From: Spongilla lacustris
Lineage: Eukaryota; Porifera; Demospongiae; Spongillida; Spongillidae
Assembly (NCBI GenBank): GCA_949361645.1
Contig: OX442430.1
Coordinates: 3,147,856 to 3,211,855 of the forward strand
DNA: 64,000 bases
Direction of reading: 5' to 3'
A program made the position numbers and the translations under genes. Under the pieces are notes generated by a model. That model made no database searches. It worked only from the letters and a program-made list of their open reading frames with translations, and was not told the origin of the DNA. Within the stretch, counting starts at the first letter, position 1. The number at the start of each line of letters is the position of its first letter. Positions 9,704 through 18,056 of the stretch are shown here, piece by piece.

Positions 9704-9841
9704 TACCCCCCCCCCCCCCCCCCCCCCCCCAAAAAAAAGGCTTTTTACACACTATGAAATGCCGTTGCCCTCAGAAGTCAATACTTTTTATTTAGTTTTA
9801 TTGAATTGTTGTGAATTTTGAGGGCAATGGCGTTCCATAGT
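9704..9841. mobile_element. Poly-C run plus 91-bp hairpin MITE
   Basis: A C run of about 25 at 9706-9730 is followed by a hairpin (9751-9841): ACTATGAAATGCCGTTGCCC pairs with the inverted GGGCAATGGCGTTCCATAGT. Non-coding. Confidence 0.5.
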
Positions 9842-9897
9842 AAACATTTCAAACAAATGTATATACTAATAACATACACTCACGAACATTGCAAATT

Positions 9898-10195
9898 CTA
9901 TTCATAAGCTGATGTGGGTAGTCCAGCCCCATCATCCATGTGAACTGCACCTCTCCATTTCACTCTGCTGCCTCTTATGTACAGATTTTTGGCTCTGAGT
10001 ATAGCAAATGCCAACCTGGCCCTTACTCATCCATTTTATGGTTTTTCCCACTTCAATGCTATTTTTGTCGCCAAAAGTTTCATGAAAGAGTTAGCTTCAC
10101 GACCAAGGACACCATTAATTGAGGTGACAAAGGGGGTGAAAGATGCATTTCTAGCCTCAACAGCTGCAAGTATTTCTTTTCCTTCTCATTCTCAG
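9898..10195 (-). pseudogene. Non-LTR-type retroelement C-terminal end (REL-endonuclease family)
   Basis: On the minus strand the reading SFTPFVTSINGVLGREANSF, then a stretch with two stops, then RARLAFAILRAKNLYIRGS leads to TAG at 9898-9900. This matches the C-terminal end of a retroelement ORF common in sponges and cnidarians, in which a reverse transcriptase is followed by a zinc knuckle and a restriction-like endonuclease (REL). The upstream part of the same ORF type lies on the opposite strand at 10372-10990, so the locus is rearranged. Dead. Confidence 0.55.
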
Positions 10196-10371
10196 CTGAT
10201 CATGATAGGAGAACAGAATCAACATAAATGACTGGGCGTCAGTGTATTTATTATATGAATTTTTGTGTTGCATAATAATCATAATTGGTGAGGGTATATT
10301 TGGTGTTCTCTGCATTTATCTGTTTTTGCATTCTCTTGTACCTTAATGTATTGTATCAAGCCGGTACATCT

Positions 10372-10990
10372 AACATTGTAGATGCCATCAAAGGCTCGAA
10401 ACAGTTTTCCACTTTTGAGCACTCTATCCTAATGACGGAAGTAGTATCAAACATGCGCAAAACCCTTCAACAGTCTGATGAGGACAACCTAACCCTGGAT
10501 AACCTAGACACTAAAACCAGACCAGCCGTTTCCAGATCAGTCGGCTCTAAAACTTCATCATGGCTAACAGTCTTGCCTATCTCGATCCCCACATCATTTC
10601 GACCTATCAGCTGCTGAATTCCATGACTCCCTCACATTATGTTGCCATTGGCCCCTCATCAAGGCACCAGCTACCTGTGATGGGTGTGGGGAAGCTTTCA
10701 GCCTTACTCATGCCCTCGATTGCAGGAAAGGTGGACTTGTGATCGAGCGTCACAATGAAATCAGGGATGCAATAGTTGACCTAGCATCAATTGTGTACAA
10801 GGAGGTCATACAAGAACCTGTAGTACAAGAAGCCAACGATGCATGTTGTGTATACCATCATTGATAGCTGATGTTAAAGTATCAGAGGGGTATGGGCAGA
10901 CTCAAACGGTAGCATTGTTCAATATACGTGTTGTTGAAACTGACGCTCCAGAGGATACAGGTGAAGTCCTAAGCTCTCCGAGGGGATTAC
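10372..10990 (+). pseudogene. Retroelement RT tail / zinc-knuckle / endonuclease fragment
   Basis: The plus strand shows, in shifting frames, SVGSKTSSWLTVLPIS (about 10540-10590), then FSLTHALDCRKGGLVIERHN followed by EIRDAIVDLASIVYKEV (about 10699-10810), then PSLIADVKV and a QTVALFNIRVVETDA segment (about 10855-10955). The order SSWL..P / C..H..C..GG...RHN..RD / ADV...DVRV is that of the linker, zinc knuckle and REL endonuclease region of this retroelement family. Several frameshifts make it non-functional. Confidence 0.55.
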
Positions 10991-11073
10991 AGACAACCAG
11001 GCTGAAGCATGGGGTGATGAGATGGATAGTATATAGATGGGCCTTGTCTGCCAATGAAGACAGTAGTTAGTCA

Positions 11074-11480
11074 TCAAGCTTGGAAGACAGCTTTATTGAG
11101 TAGGAGGGGAAAGGAGAGCAGACACAGCGGTGATGGCCTCCCCTGCCGAAACCAAGCATTAAAGCTGTTGAAGACCTCTATAGCTCGAGAGAGGTGGTGG
11201 ACTGACTGAGATCCAAAGCCAGATGAACAAATTAAGGAGATGAAAGCTGCAGGTGAGTGGTGAGACAATGACCGCTGGTCCTCTGCTCAAGCAGAGCTGA
11301 GTTTGGTCCCAGACAATGTTGGTGGTGTCACAAAGAAATTATTATTATTTTTGCAATAATAAAAACCAATAACCGTTATTGTACTAGAAGCACATACAAA
11401 TGACCATACAGACAATGCATTACTGAAAAACAGGTAAATGATTAATATAATAATAATAGTAATACACATATGCATGAGTC
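11074..11480. other. No gene recognised
   Basis: This interval lies between two oppositely oriented retroelement fragments. Short ORFs here show no conserved motif. It may be further decayed retroelement. Confidence 0.4.
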
Positions 11481-11482
11481 AC

Positions 11483-11795
11483 TTAATACGCAAGTTCAGG
11501 CAGACCAGCCCCATCATCAATAGCTGCACCACTTCTCCATTTTGTTCCAGAACCCCGAAAGCATAAAGTTGTGGCCCTCACAATAGCAAAGGATCGCCTA
11601 GTTTATATCCATATCCTGCTATTTCTGGGTATAATTTTTTCCATTTTGTTTCAGCAAGGAGTTTAATAAAGTAATCTGCTTCCCGGCCTAAAATTCCATC
11701 AACAGAGACAACTAAGGGTGGGAAGGAGGCATGGCGTATTTCTGAAGCTTTTCTCTTCTTCTCTTCTTCAGCAGAAGATTGAACAGCAGCAACAT
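11483..11795 (-). pseudogene. Second minus-strand copy of the retroelement C-terminus
   Basis: The minus-strand reading is EIRHASFPPLVVSVDGILGR then EADYFIKLLAE. After a frame change it continues RATTLCFRGSGTKWRSGAA and IDDGAGLPELAY before TAA (11483-11485). It is clearly homologous to the fragment at 9898-10195 (GREA and RGSRVKWRG versus RGSGTKWRSG), so two copies of the same region flank the plus-strand segment. Frameshifted. Confidence 0.55.
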
Positions 11796-11867
11796 CTCTG
11801 TGTAAATATTACTGTGTTCCCGGTTGCCATCAAGTAGTAGCTTGGCCTCGACACCTCAGAGGGCTCC

Positions 11868-12740
11868 CAATATGCTCTGTGTCCCAGTGGTGTTCTTGAT
11901 CACCTTGGCCACCATGAAGTACGGTGGAGATGTGGTCACCCGCCACAACAGGGTTAGGGACATTTTGGTTGAAACCATCGAGCACAAATAAGGGTCCAGG
12001 TGGAAGTGGGCAACAACCTGACTTGTGACCATAGCAAGTCTTGCCCAGCTGACATCTTGCTACCTAACTCAGGCTGTAGCCAGGGGTCGATGGGGTCGAA
12101 CCCCCCCCCCCCCCTCTCCGATTGAAGGTCACCCGTGACCGTTAGAAATAAATTAAAATAGGATAGGTAATTGAACGCGGAAACCCCCCCCCCCCCTCCC
12201 CCACTCATTGGATCGGCCGAACATGGACAGCACTACCTGCCCCCCTCATTGGTTGTATCGGCCGAACACAGACAGCACCCCCCCCCCCCCCCCCCCCCCA
12301 CCTCTGTTTTCGCATTTGGGTCTCTCACTGGCACATATCCGACCCCCATCCTTTGAAAGTCTGGCTACGGTCCTATAACTGGTTCCCGGGCAGAACAGAA
12401 TGTCTCAATAACCTCACCACTAAACCCTCTAACTCTTTTGGAAGCGAGAGTGTTGGCCAAGAATGCTGCTCAAGTCACAGAGGCAAGGAAACACCAGGCC
12501 AATGACCCCATATGTTCTGAACTTGGGTAGGTGTGTGTCCCCATGGTAGCTGAATATCCTATGGAGCATGGGGACACACACATCATATCTTCAATCGCCT
12601 CATGACTTGCCCCTTCCACATGCAAGCCAAAGTCGGTGGTGCTCAAGGACATTCTAACCCTCAAACATGCAGGTCCACTTCGATGTTGGAATGTGCAATG
12701 ATAACATGAGCATTTGCTCGAACCAGGAGTGGAGTGAGTC
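11868..12740 (+). pseudogene. Retroelement REL-endonuclease region split by a MITE
   Basis: The plus strand gives a GGDVVTRHNRVRDILVETIE zinc-knuckle tail, SKSCPADILLPN, then a 306-bp MITE (12070-12375), then NVSITSPLNPLTLLEARVLA, KNAAQVTEARKHQANDPICS, ELG, a TAG where relatives have Trp, and VCVPMVAEY. PADI...D-x-x-I/V-T-S-P is the restriction-like endonuclease signature region, and ELGW-VCIPLAVE is the conserved box after it. The final part near 12620-12680 (KPKSVVLKDI) corresponds to the terminal helix. It is broken by the MITE, a stop and frameshifts. Confidence 0.6.
12070..12375. mobile_element. 306-bp MITE with GTAGCCAG ends and TAACT target duplication
   Basis: The left end CAGGCTGTAGCCAGG and right end CTGGCTACGGTCCTA are inverted repeats. 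TAACT flanks both sides (12065-12069 and 12376-12380). Removing the element and one TAACT rejoins the interrupted retroelement reading (PADILLPN then a Trp codon). The interior holds three poly-C runs and two imperfect copies of an ATCGGCCGAACA-GACAGCAC unit. The ends match the hAT-like element at 192-1775. Confidence 0.75.
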
Positions 12741-12744
12741 TGCC

Positions 12745-13219
12745 TTAAATGGAAGTCAGGATGGCAGCCTGAATTGAATTGGCTTGTGCTGCAAGTCGTA
12801 CCGCTAGTTGCAACAAAAACTGGCCTGTCATTCTTCCCCATGCACCAAAATACTCCACCACTAGTGGAACACACTTCCAACCCAGTTCAGAGCAGATGGG
12901 ATTATCAAATGTGAGCTTCCTCTCCTCTGTCTGCCTAGCTGTAGCATAAGATACTTGATTTAAGCGGAGAAGTGATTGATACATCAATGGTTACAGGCTT
13001 ATCACCAGTGGACGGGATTAGGATATCTGCAGGTCTTGTAAGCCTCCTATCATGACCCAAACCTCCACCAGCTTCCATTTTGGGGTGCAGCAAAGCTCTT
13101 TTGCAGAAATCATGTATAGCATTGCAGAGAGTGTTATATACCACTACATCTCCTCTGAATTTGCAGGTAACTGCACGGTGTGCATCCAGAGCTTTACCTG
13201 GACAGTAAGCACATACCAC
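12745..13219 (-). pseudogene. Opposite-strand copy of the REL-endonuclease region
   Basis: The minus strand from 13219 shows CPGKALDAHRAVTCKFRGDV, then LTRPADILIPSTGDKPVTID and VSITSPLKSS. It then moves to another frame: TFDNPICSELGWKCVPLVVE, YFGAWG. The order zinc knuckle, PADI...ID-V-S-I-T-S-P, CSELGW..VPL-V-E-x-x-G-x-W-G is that of the same retroelement family as 11868-12740, but inverted relative to it. Frameshifted, not functional. Confidence 0.6.
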
Positions 13220-13865
13220 AACAAAATAAATAGTAGGAATTACATTATTGTATCAACTCCACTAGTTATTAACTGATTAAGGCAACTCACATGAGGTACG
13301 GAACTTTTGCTGACAGTAATTATTTTTGTTTTTATAATACTCAAGCGTGTTTTCAATAAATCCACACATCCGATTGATGGAAAAGCAGGCGTGTATTATC
13401 ATTGGAAAATTACTTGGGGGGTGGGGGGGGGGGAGGCTAGCCACCCAATCCACCACCCACCCTCCGGATCAGCTCCTGCATTTCACGTATACCGGTATTG
13501 CCCTCACATCAATTATTCATCGTTTTAAGTCACGCGCTTTAGGGAGTACGCCTTCTCACCGAAATCATGATGAGCATGATCCAGATCGACATGCATGAAT
13601 TTGTGCACTGATGTATTTGCTCTGTGTAAGTGAATGAAATAGTGCTTTAACTATTGGTCACCACTTGACCATACTCTAATATCTGTAGTTACCATCAGAG
13701 ATGAATATCCGGTTCTGTAGTCGAGAAATCCGTATACATGGGTGCCCCCAGCTTTTCTGGAAAGGGGGGGGGGGGGCAAGATAGGGCAAGGTGGGCATCA
13801 TTTCACAACCGTGAATACGTTGTCCGCTTTTGGCCGATTCAACTTCCTATGGCGGGTGATCGCTA
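13220..13865. other. No gene; G-rich runs
   Basis: G-rich runs lie near 13424-13432 and 13765-13776. The two overlapping ORFs around 13307-13598 read through these low-complexity tracts and show no conserved motif. Confidence 0.5.
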
Positions 13866-14015
13866 CCAAAATTCACACCCCCTATCTCAGTCGGGGAGGG
13901 GGGGGGGGGTTATGCAATGTTACAAATTATGACATAAGACAAGTCCAACCTCCATTCCAAACAGCTATTTGTCAGTGATAGGACTGGTAGAACCGTTTCA
14001 TCTGACCAGGTCCAA

Positions 14016-14453
14016 ATGGACGCGTTGATACTAACGGTTGAGCTGGTGTATCACGAGATTCTATTGATCGAGCATACAGAGGGTCTTGACTACAAACAAT
14101 ACACAATGTTCATTATGATGGCGTTGAATGTATTACGAGAGGCTAAGGACACCGCAGGACGGTGCGTGTTATGTATGCTTCTCGACCACGAGTGGAACAG
14201 CTGGGCGGCTCTATTTTATGTACCTCGAGACCATATATGTATCTCTTGCGTGGAAACCATTACTGTCCTTCAAATTGCCGAGGCTGATAGTCACGCGTAC
14301 CTAGAGGTAGTTATGAGCAGCATCCAGAAGGAATCAGAACCTAGGCTTCATATAGGATTTGACCCCATAAATTTCTTGGGGTATTTCACTAGAAATCTAA
14401 TTTCACCACACAGTTCGTGCTTTGCCTGTTATCAGTTGACATTGCTGTTCTAA
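14016..14453 (+). CDS. Unrecognised 145-codon ORF spanning the left arm
   Basis: The ORF starts in the left arm with MDALILTVELVYHEILLIEH and runs 150 bp past it. The arm portion is duplicated on the minus strand at 15733-15915, where residues such as LCMLLDHEWNSWAALF are kept, but then the frame differs. There is no signal peptide or known domain. Conservation between arms may simply reflect recent duplication, so coding status is doubtful. Confidence 0.2.
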   Translation: MDALILTVELVYHEILLIEHTEGLDYKQYTMFIMMALNVLREAKDTAGRCVLCMLLDHEWNSWAALFYVPRDHICISCVETITVLQIAEADSHAYLEVVMSSIQKESEPRLHIGFDPINFLGYFTRNLISPHSSCFACYQLTLLF

Positions 14454-15013
14454 CCTTCTCTTATGACTTTCTGTAATTAATGCTTAGTACAGCACGTATG
14501 TGTGTATGTGCATGTGCAAATCAACTTGCCCTGGCATTTTGCCTCATGCCAGGATGAGAGTGCCATATAATTGAAATAGCTCCACTTAGGGGTCAGCATA
14601 AGCTACTATTTATGGCTATATTTTGTGTTGCAAACACCCTAGTGGCTGCATTGCCACATCCAACTACAATTGAACTTAGCAGATTTATAAAAGTTAAGCA
14701 CATAATGCTGCTACTTTGCGTGCAAAGATTATTGATCGTGTTTCACACAATGAAGGAAAATTAACTCAGTCAATTACAAGTAATGTCAAATTTGTCTATA
14801 ATCATAGATATAACACACATCTATGATTTAATTAAGAATGAGATGCTTATACAAAGATATAAAAGAATAGTAAATCTTCTCAACATGCAATTAAGAGCTG
14901 CTAATAATTTCAACTTATTTAACATGAATAGTTTAACAAGTACATTTAATTATTACAAGTATATATTAATAATAACACACTAAAAAACCAATAAAAACCA
15001 CACCTCCTAAAGA

Positions 15014-15440
15014 TCAGTACTGGAAAGAGAAAAAAAGTGTTCCTATTATGGAGGCAGCATTGCCCCTTTGTACAGCCACTGAAAGACTTTGGAGCAGGTA
15101 GCTGTAGCTTTTTGCGTCACCAGTTGTGGATGAGAGCCTGTGACCTAGCTCCTTTGGGAAGATTAGGGAAAGAGGGCCAACTACTCCTGATGTTTCATAG
15201 GCAATAGGGGTGAAACATATGCCTGAGTGTCCCTCCAGATACGAGTATTTGGCCTTTTTCCGGTCCTCTGCCTGACTGGCGACAGCACCTACTGCCATAG
15301 TGGACTGTGCCAGGTGAGATGGAGCATACATGTAGGTGTCAGAACAGGTGGCATCCCACAACCAAAAGGGTCAGTCCTGTTCTTCCATGGGACCATTGTG
15401 ATGCCACGGGACATTTCCCATCAGAGAGGTCTAGGCCTGT
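15014..15440 (-). pseudogene. Retroelement endonuclease-domain fragment (cnidarian-type REL)
   Basis: The minus strand reads VWDATCSDTYMYAPSHLAQS, AEDRKKAKYSYLEGHS, FTPIAYETSGVVGPLSLIF and LQSLSVAVQRGNAASIIGT. The pattern D-(A/V)-T-x-x-D-T...APSH, A-x-x-RKK-x-KY, F-x-P-(I/V)-A-x-E-T-x-G-V-x-G, LS-V-A-(V/I)-QRGNA is the conserved endonuclease-to-C-terminus block of a second REL-type retroelement lineage. It differs from the fragments at 10-13 kb. It lies between the inverted arms of the 13866-16255 element. The 5' part (15361-15440) is frameshifted. Confidence 0.6.
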
Positions 15441-15939
15441 GGGTTCTAGTCTTATAAGATTCTTCATAATACATAATACAAATGGCTAGGCTTTTGAGGA
15501 GGCTAAAGTTGCCCAGACATTTATTTTTCATGATTGGACATGAACTGATCATCAATGACAGGTGCATGTAAAATCCAATAAAGGAGGGAAATGGTATAGC
15601 CACATACAGAATTTTTAGAACTAAATTGATACCAGAGGAATCAATAGTAGAGAACTTAACATATCAGACTGATACAGGTACTTTCAATTCTTGTTGTTGG
15701 TAAGGATTGGGAGTTGCAATTAACGTATCACTTCAGCCTCGGCAATTTGAAGGACGGTATAACGGTTTTCCACGCAAGAGATACATATGGTCTCGAGGTA
15801 CAAAAAATAGAGCCGCCCAGCTGTTCCACTCGTGGTCGAGAAGCATGCATAACACGTACCGTCCTGCAGTGTCCTTAGCCTCTCGTAATACATTCAACGC
15901 CATCAAAATGATCATTGCGTATTGTTTGTAGTCAAGACC

Positions 15940-16010
15940 TAGTTGGGCGTGGCCCTCCCTTCGCGTATTGGCGTATCGCCAATACGCGAAGGGAGGGCCA
16001 CGCCCAACTA
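15940..16010. mobile_element. 71-bp palindromic MITE with perfect 9-bp target duplication
   Basis: The hairpin TAGTTGGGCGTGGCCCTCCC ... GGGAGGGCCACGCCCAACTA is flanked by GTCAAGACC on both sides (15931-15939 and 16011-16019). The other arm of the enclosing inverted repeat (near 14080-14095) holds the uninterrupted site with a single GTCAAGACC, which proves the insertion and its boundaries. A 9-bp duplication points to Mutator-like mobilisation. Sister copy at 1926. Confidence 0.8.
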
Positions 16011-16312
16011 GTCAAGACCCTCTGTATGCTCGATCGATAGAATCTCGCGATACGCCAGCTCAACCTTTAGTATCGACGCGTCCATTTGGACCTGGTCAGA
16101 TGAAACGGTTCTACCAGTCCTATCACTGACAAATAGCTGTTTTCAACGGTATGGAATGGAGGTTGGACTTGTCTTATATCATAATTTGTAACATTGCATA
16201 ACACCCCCCCCCCCCCCCCCCCCCAACCGATATATAGGGGGTGTGAATTTTTGGTGAATTTACCGTTAGCGACTAATCAAGGCAACCCACGCATGCAAAA
16301 CCTTGCAAGTTA

Positions 16313-16703
16313 CAAGCATACTTCTCACAGGCAGCCAAACTAAACTTGATTTGGCTGCCTGTGAGCAGGGCCGGATCTAGACTGTCGTGGGCCCTGGGCA
16401 ATTAGCCTTCGTTAGGCCCCAGTCCAAATATGAGCGGGAGGGGGGGGGGGGGCCTTGCGATCGCCCAAATACGAGTGGGAGGGGGGGGGGGGGGGGGAGT
16501 CCTTCTTGCATTCCGAGTTAGCGACGTTTTGATGCTCCACTTCGTGCGCACTACGATTCTCTGCCGCACTTTTTTTTGCTTAACTAAACCATAAAACATG
16601 AATATCATTATGAACACAGCGGGGCCCCCCGCAGTGGGTCCTGGGCACCCGCCCCGGTTGCCCCCCCCCCTAAATCCGGTACTGCCTGTGAGAAGTATGC
16701 TTG
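16313..16703. mobile_element. Short palindrome interrupted by a hAT-type MITE
   Basis: AAGCATACTTCTCACAGGCA at the left is the inverse of the joined right segments TGCCTGTGAG (before the inserted element) and AAGTATGCTT (after it). The palindrome therefore existed first and was split by the 16366-16684 element. A related CTGGCAGCCAAACTAAA block occurs near 17070. Confidence 0.65.
16366..16684. mobile_element. 319-bp hAT-type MITE with 8-bp target duplication
   Basis: The ends are CAGGGCCGGATCTAG and CTAAATCCGGTACTG, imperfect inverses beginning CAG, as in hAT elements. CCTGTGAG flanks both sides (16358-16365 and 16685-16692). The interior holds G/C runs (16441-16452, 16482-16497) and a non-conserved stretch; the proline-rich minus-strand ORF across it is low-complexity. 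The element lies in the arm of an older palindrome, which confirms the ends independently. Confidence 0.75.
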
Positions 16704-17230
16704 CGCTCGTGTGTTTTATACTAATGAATAGACCATTACTATAAAACGCACGAGCGCGCAGAAACAACGCGCACACTTGAACCATTGTTAGTTCATTGTA
16801 TGCATGCATGCAGATGTTCAGCAGGACTATATGTATATTCCAATTAATGTGTAGCGGCAAGCTGAGAATATACGGTATATATAGTAATGCATGTTTAGAT
16901 TTCCCCCATGTAATATAAAAGTACAAATTGAAAGTTAATTGCATGCATAGCCTGTATTCGCACGACTTTGCCAATCAATGATGACCGTCCCGTGCTTTAA
17001 AAAAAAACCTCACGAATTTATCCCATGCATGCAGTCTCCATACCCTCTGTATCATTTCAATATCTCACAGCTGGCAGCCAAACTAAATTTAATGATTATG
17101 CATATGATGAATAAACCATTAGTATAAAACGCATGAGCGCGCAGAAACATGAGTGTTTATAAAAACTGCATCCTAACTGAAAGCGATATTAAGCACTGAA
17201 AAGTGTTTCATTCATCATAAGCAAAAGTGT
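16704..17230. repeat. Diverged inverted and direct repeats downstream of the TIL gene
   Basis: GCTCGTGTGTTTTATACTAA and ACTATAAAACGCACGAGCG (16708-16758) are inverse of each other. A direct relative (CCATTAGTATAAAACGCATG) lies at about 17116-17136. Probably overlapping MITE remnants. No gene. Confidence 0.45.
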
Positions 17231-18056
17231 CTAGCCTTGGTGAAAACATAGCCTCAAAGGGACGCATCTGTTTGTGTTTGTATCCAGCACCTGACCATGA
17301 GGACACTCGCATCCGGGCGCGCAAATCTTGTAGCACCCGTGGCTAGGACTGCTGCAGGTGAAGGGGTTTTTGTAGCACTCCACGCATGTCTTGAAAACTT
17401 GGCCCTTGATTGGGCAGCCGGCGACCGCTGAACAACTTTTGACGCACCGATTCGTGGCTTTGTTCAGGACCTGCCCTATGGGACAATCGCATCCTGGTAC
17501 ACATACCAAAGGACAGAAAGTATCGTTGCAGGTACGAGGTCTGCCACCACAGCTCATGCATCCTCTGTACAAGAATCCATTAGAACACTCTGGAACTGCG
17601 CATGAAATAAAGCAATGCGACATATACTTGCACCGTTGCACGTAAAACAGCATTGTATAGGCCGGCACGCACTGACTTACCGGGCGGTTTAGTCGGCGCA
17701 GGAGTTGAGCAATTCTTCACGCAGCGTCCACCTATTGCGTTTAGAACAGTTCCCGGAGGACACGTGCATCCAGGAGTGCAAACCAGCGGACATATGCGCG
17801 GTCGGGGATTTTTGCACGTTATCGGTATGCCCCCGCAAGGTAGACAACTCGAGTACACCAAGCCTTTAGGACAATTTGCTGCATTGTTAAGAATAGGCGA
17901 TTGGTGAATGATAACCATCGCACACGATGATATAAAAGTGCATGCGCGCGTATAGAGAGTATGCATGCAACACAATGCACGTATTCATGTACCTTGAACC
18001 GTTGATAAAATGACGACAAACGTTGCGAACAGCAAGGCCAACTTGAGAGCACTCAT
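17231..18056 (-). CDS. Secreted protein with three TIL (trypsin-inhibitor-like) domains
   Basis: Three exons on the minus strand: 17993-18056, 17681-17878 and 17231-17595, all joined at phase 1 with GT/AG ends (donors GTACAT and GTAAGT). They make a 208-residue protein with no internal stop. Residues 1-21 (MSALKLALLFATFVVILSTV Q) are a typical signal peptide encoded by exon 1. Each of three cysteine-rich units has ten cysteines in TIL spacing with the hallmark C-x3-C-C pattern: about 24-78 (PLVCTPGCTCPPG), 91-142 (PLVCVPGCDCPIG) and 148-204 (KICAPGCECPHG). A Pro/Thr linker (STPAPTKPP) separates units 1 and 2 at the exon junction; units 2 and 3 share exon 3. TIL domains usually inhibit serine proteases or act in mucin-like secreted proteins; which applies here is not deducible. 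The gene appears intact, with nothing operon-like around it. Longer ORFs on the opposite strand are shadows of this gene. Confidence 0.85.

Larger units (their letters stand above)
13866..16255. mobile_element. 2.4 kb element with ~430-bp inverted arms
   Basis: The left arm (about 13866-14300) is repeated inverted in the right arm (about 15720-16255). Examples are ATAGGACTGGTAGAACCG at 13978 versus its reverse complement at 16110-16130, and AATTCACACCCCCTAT ends next to G/C runs on both sides. The interior of about 1.4 kb contains a minus-strand retroelement fragment. The right arm additionally carries a 71-bp MITE absent from the left. The arms contain a matching ORF segment (REAKDTAG, VLCMLLDHEWNSWAALF) read outward from each side; I do not recognise it, and the right copy is truncated. 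Either a foldback transposon or an inverted duplication. Confidence 0.6.

Noticed and set aside
16402..16974. 190-codon minus-strand ORF
   Set aside because: It runs through poly-C stretches of a hAT-type MITE (Pro runs) and a palindrome; no conserved motif.
17391..17907. Plus-strand ORFs opposite the TIL gene
   Set aside because: Shadows of the cysteine-rich minus-strand exons.
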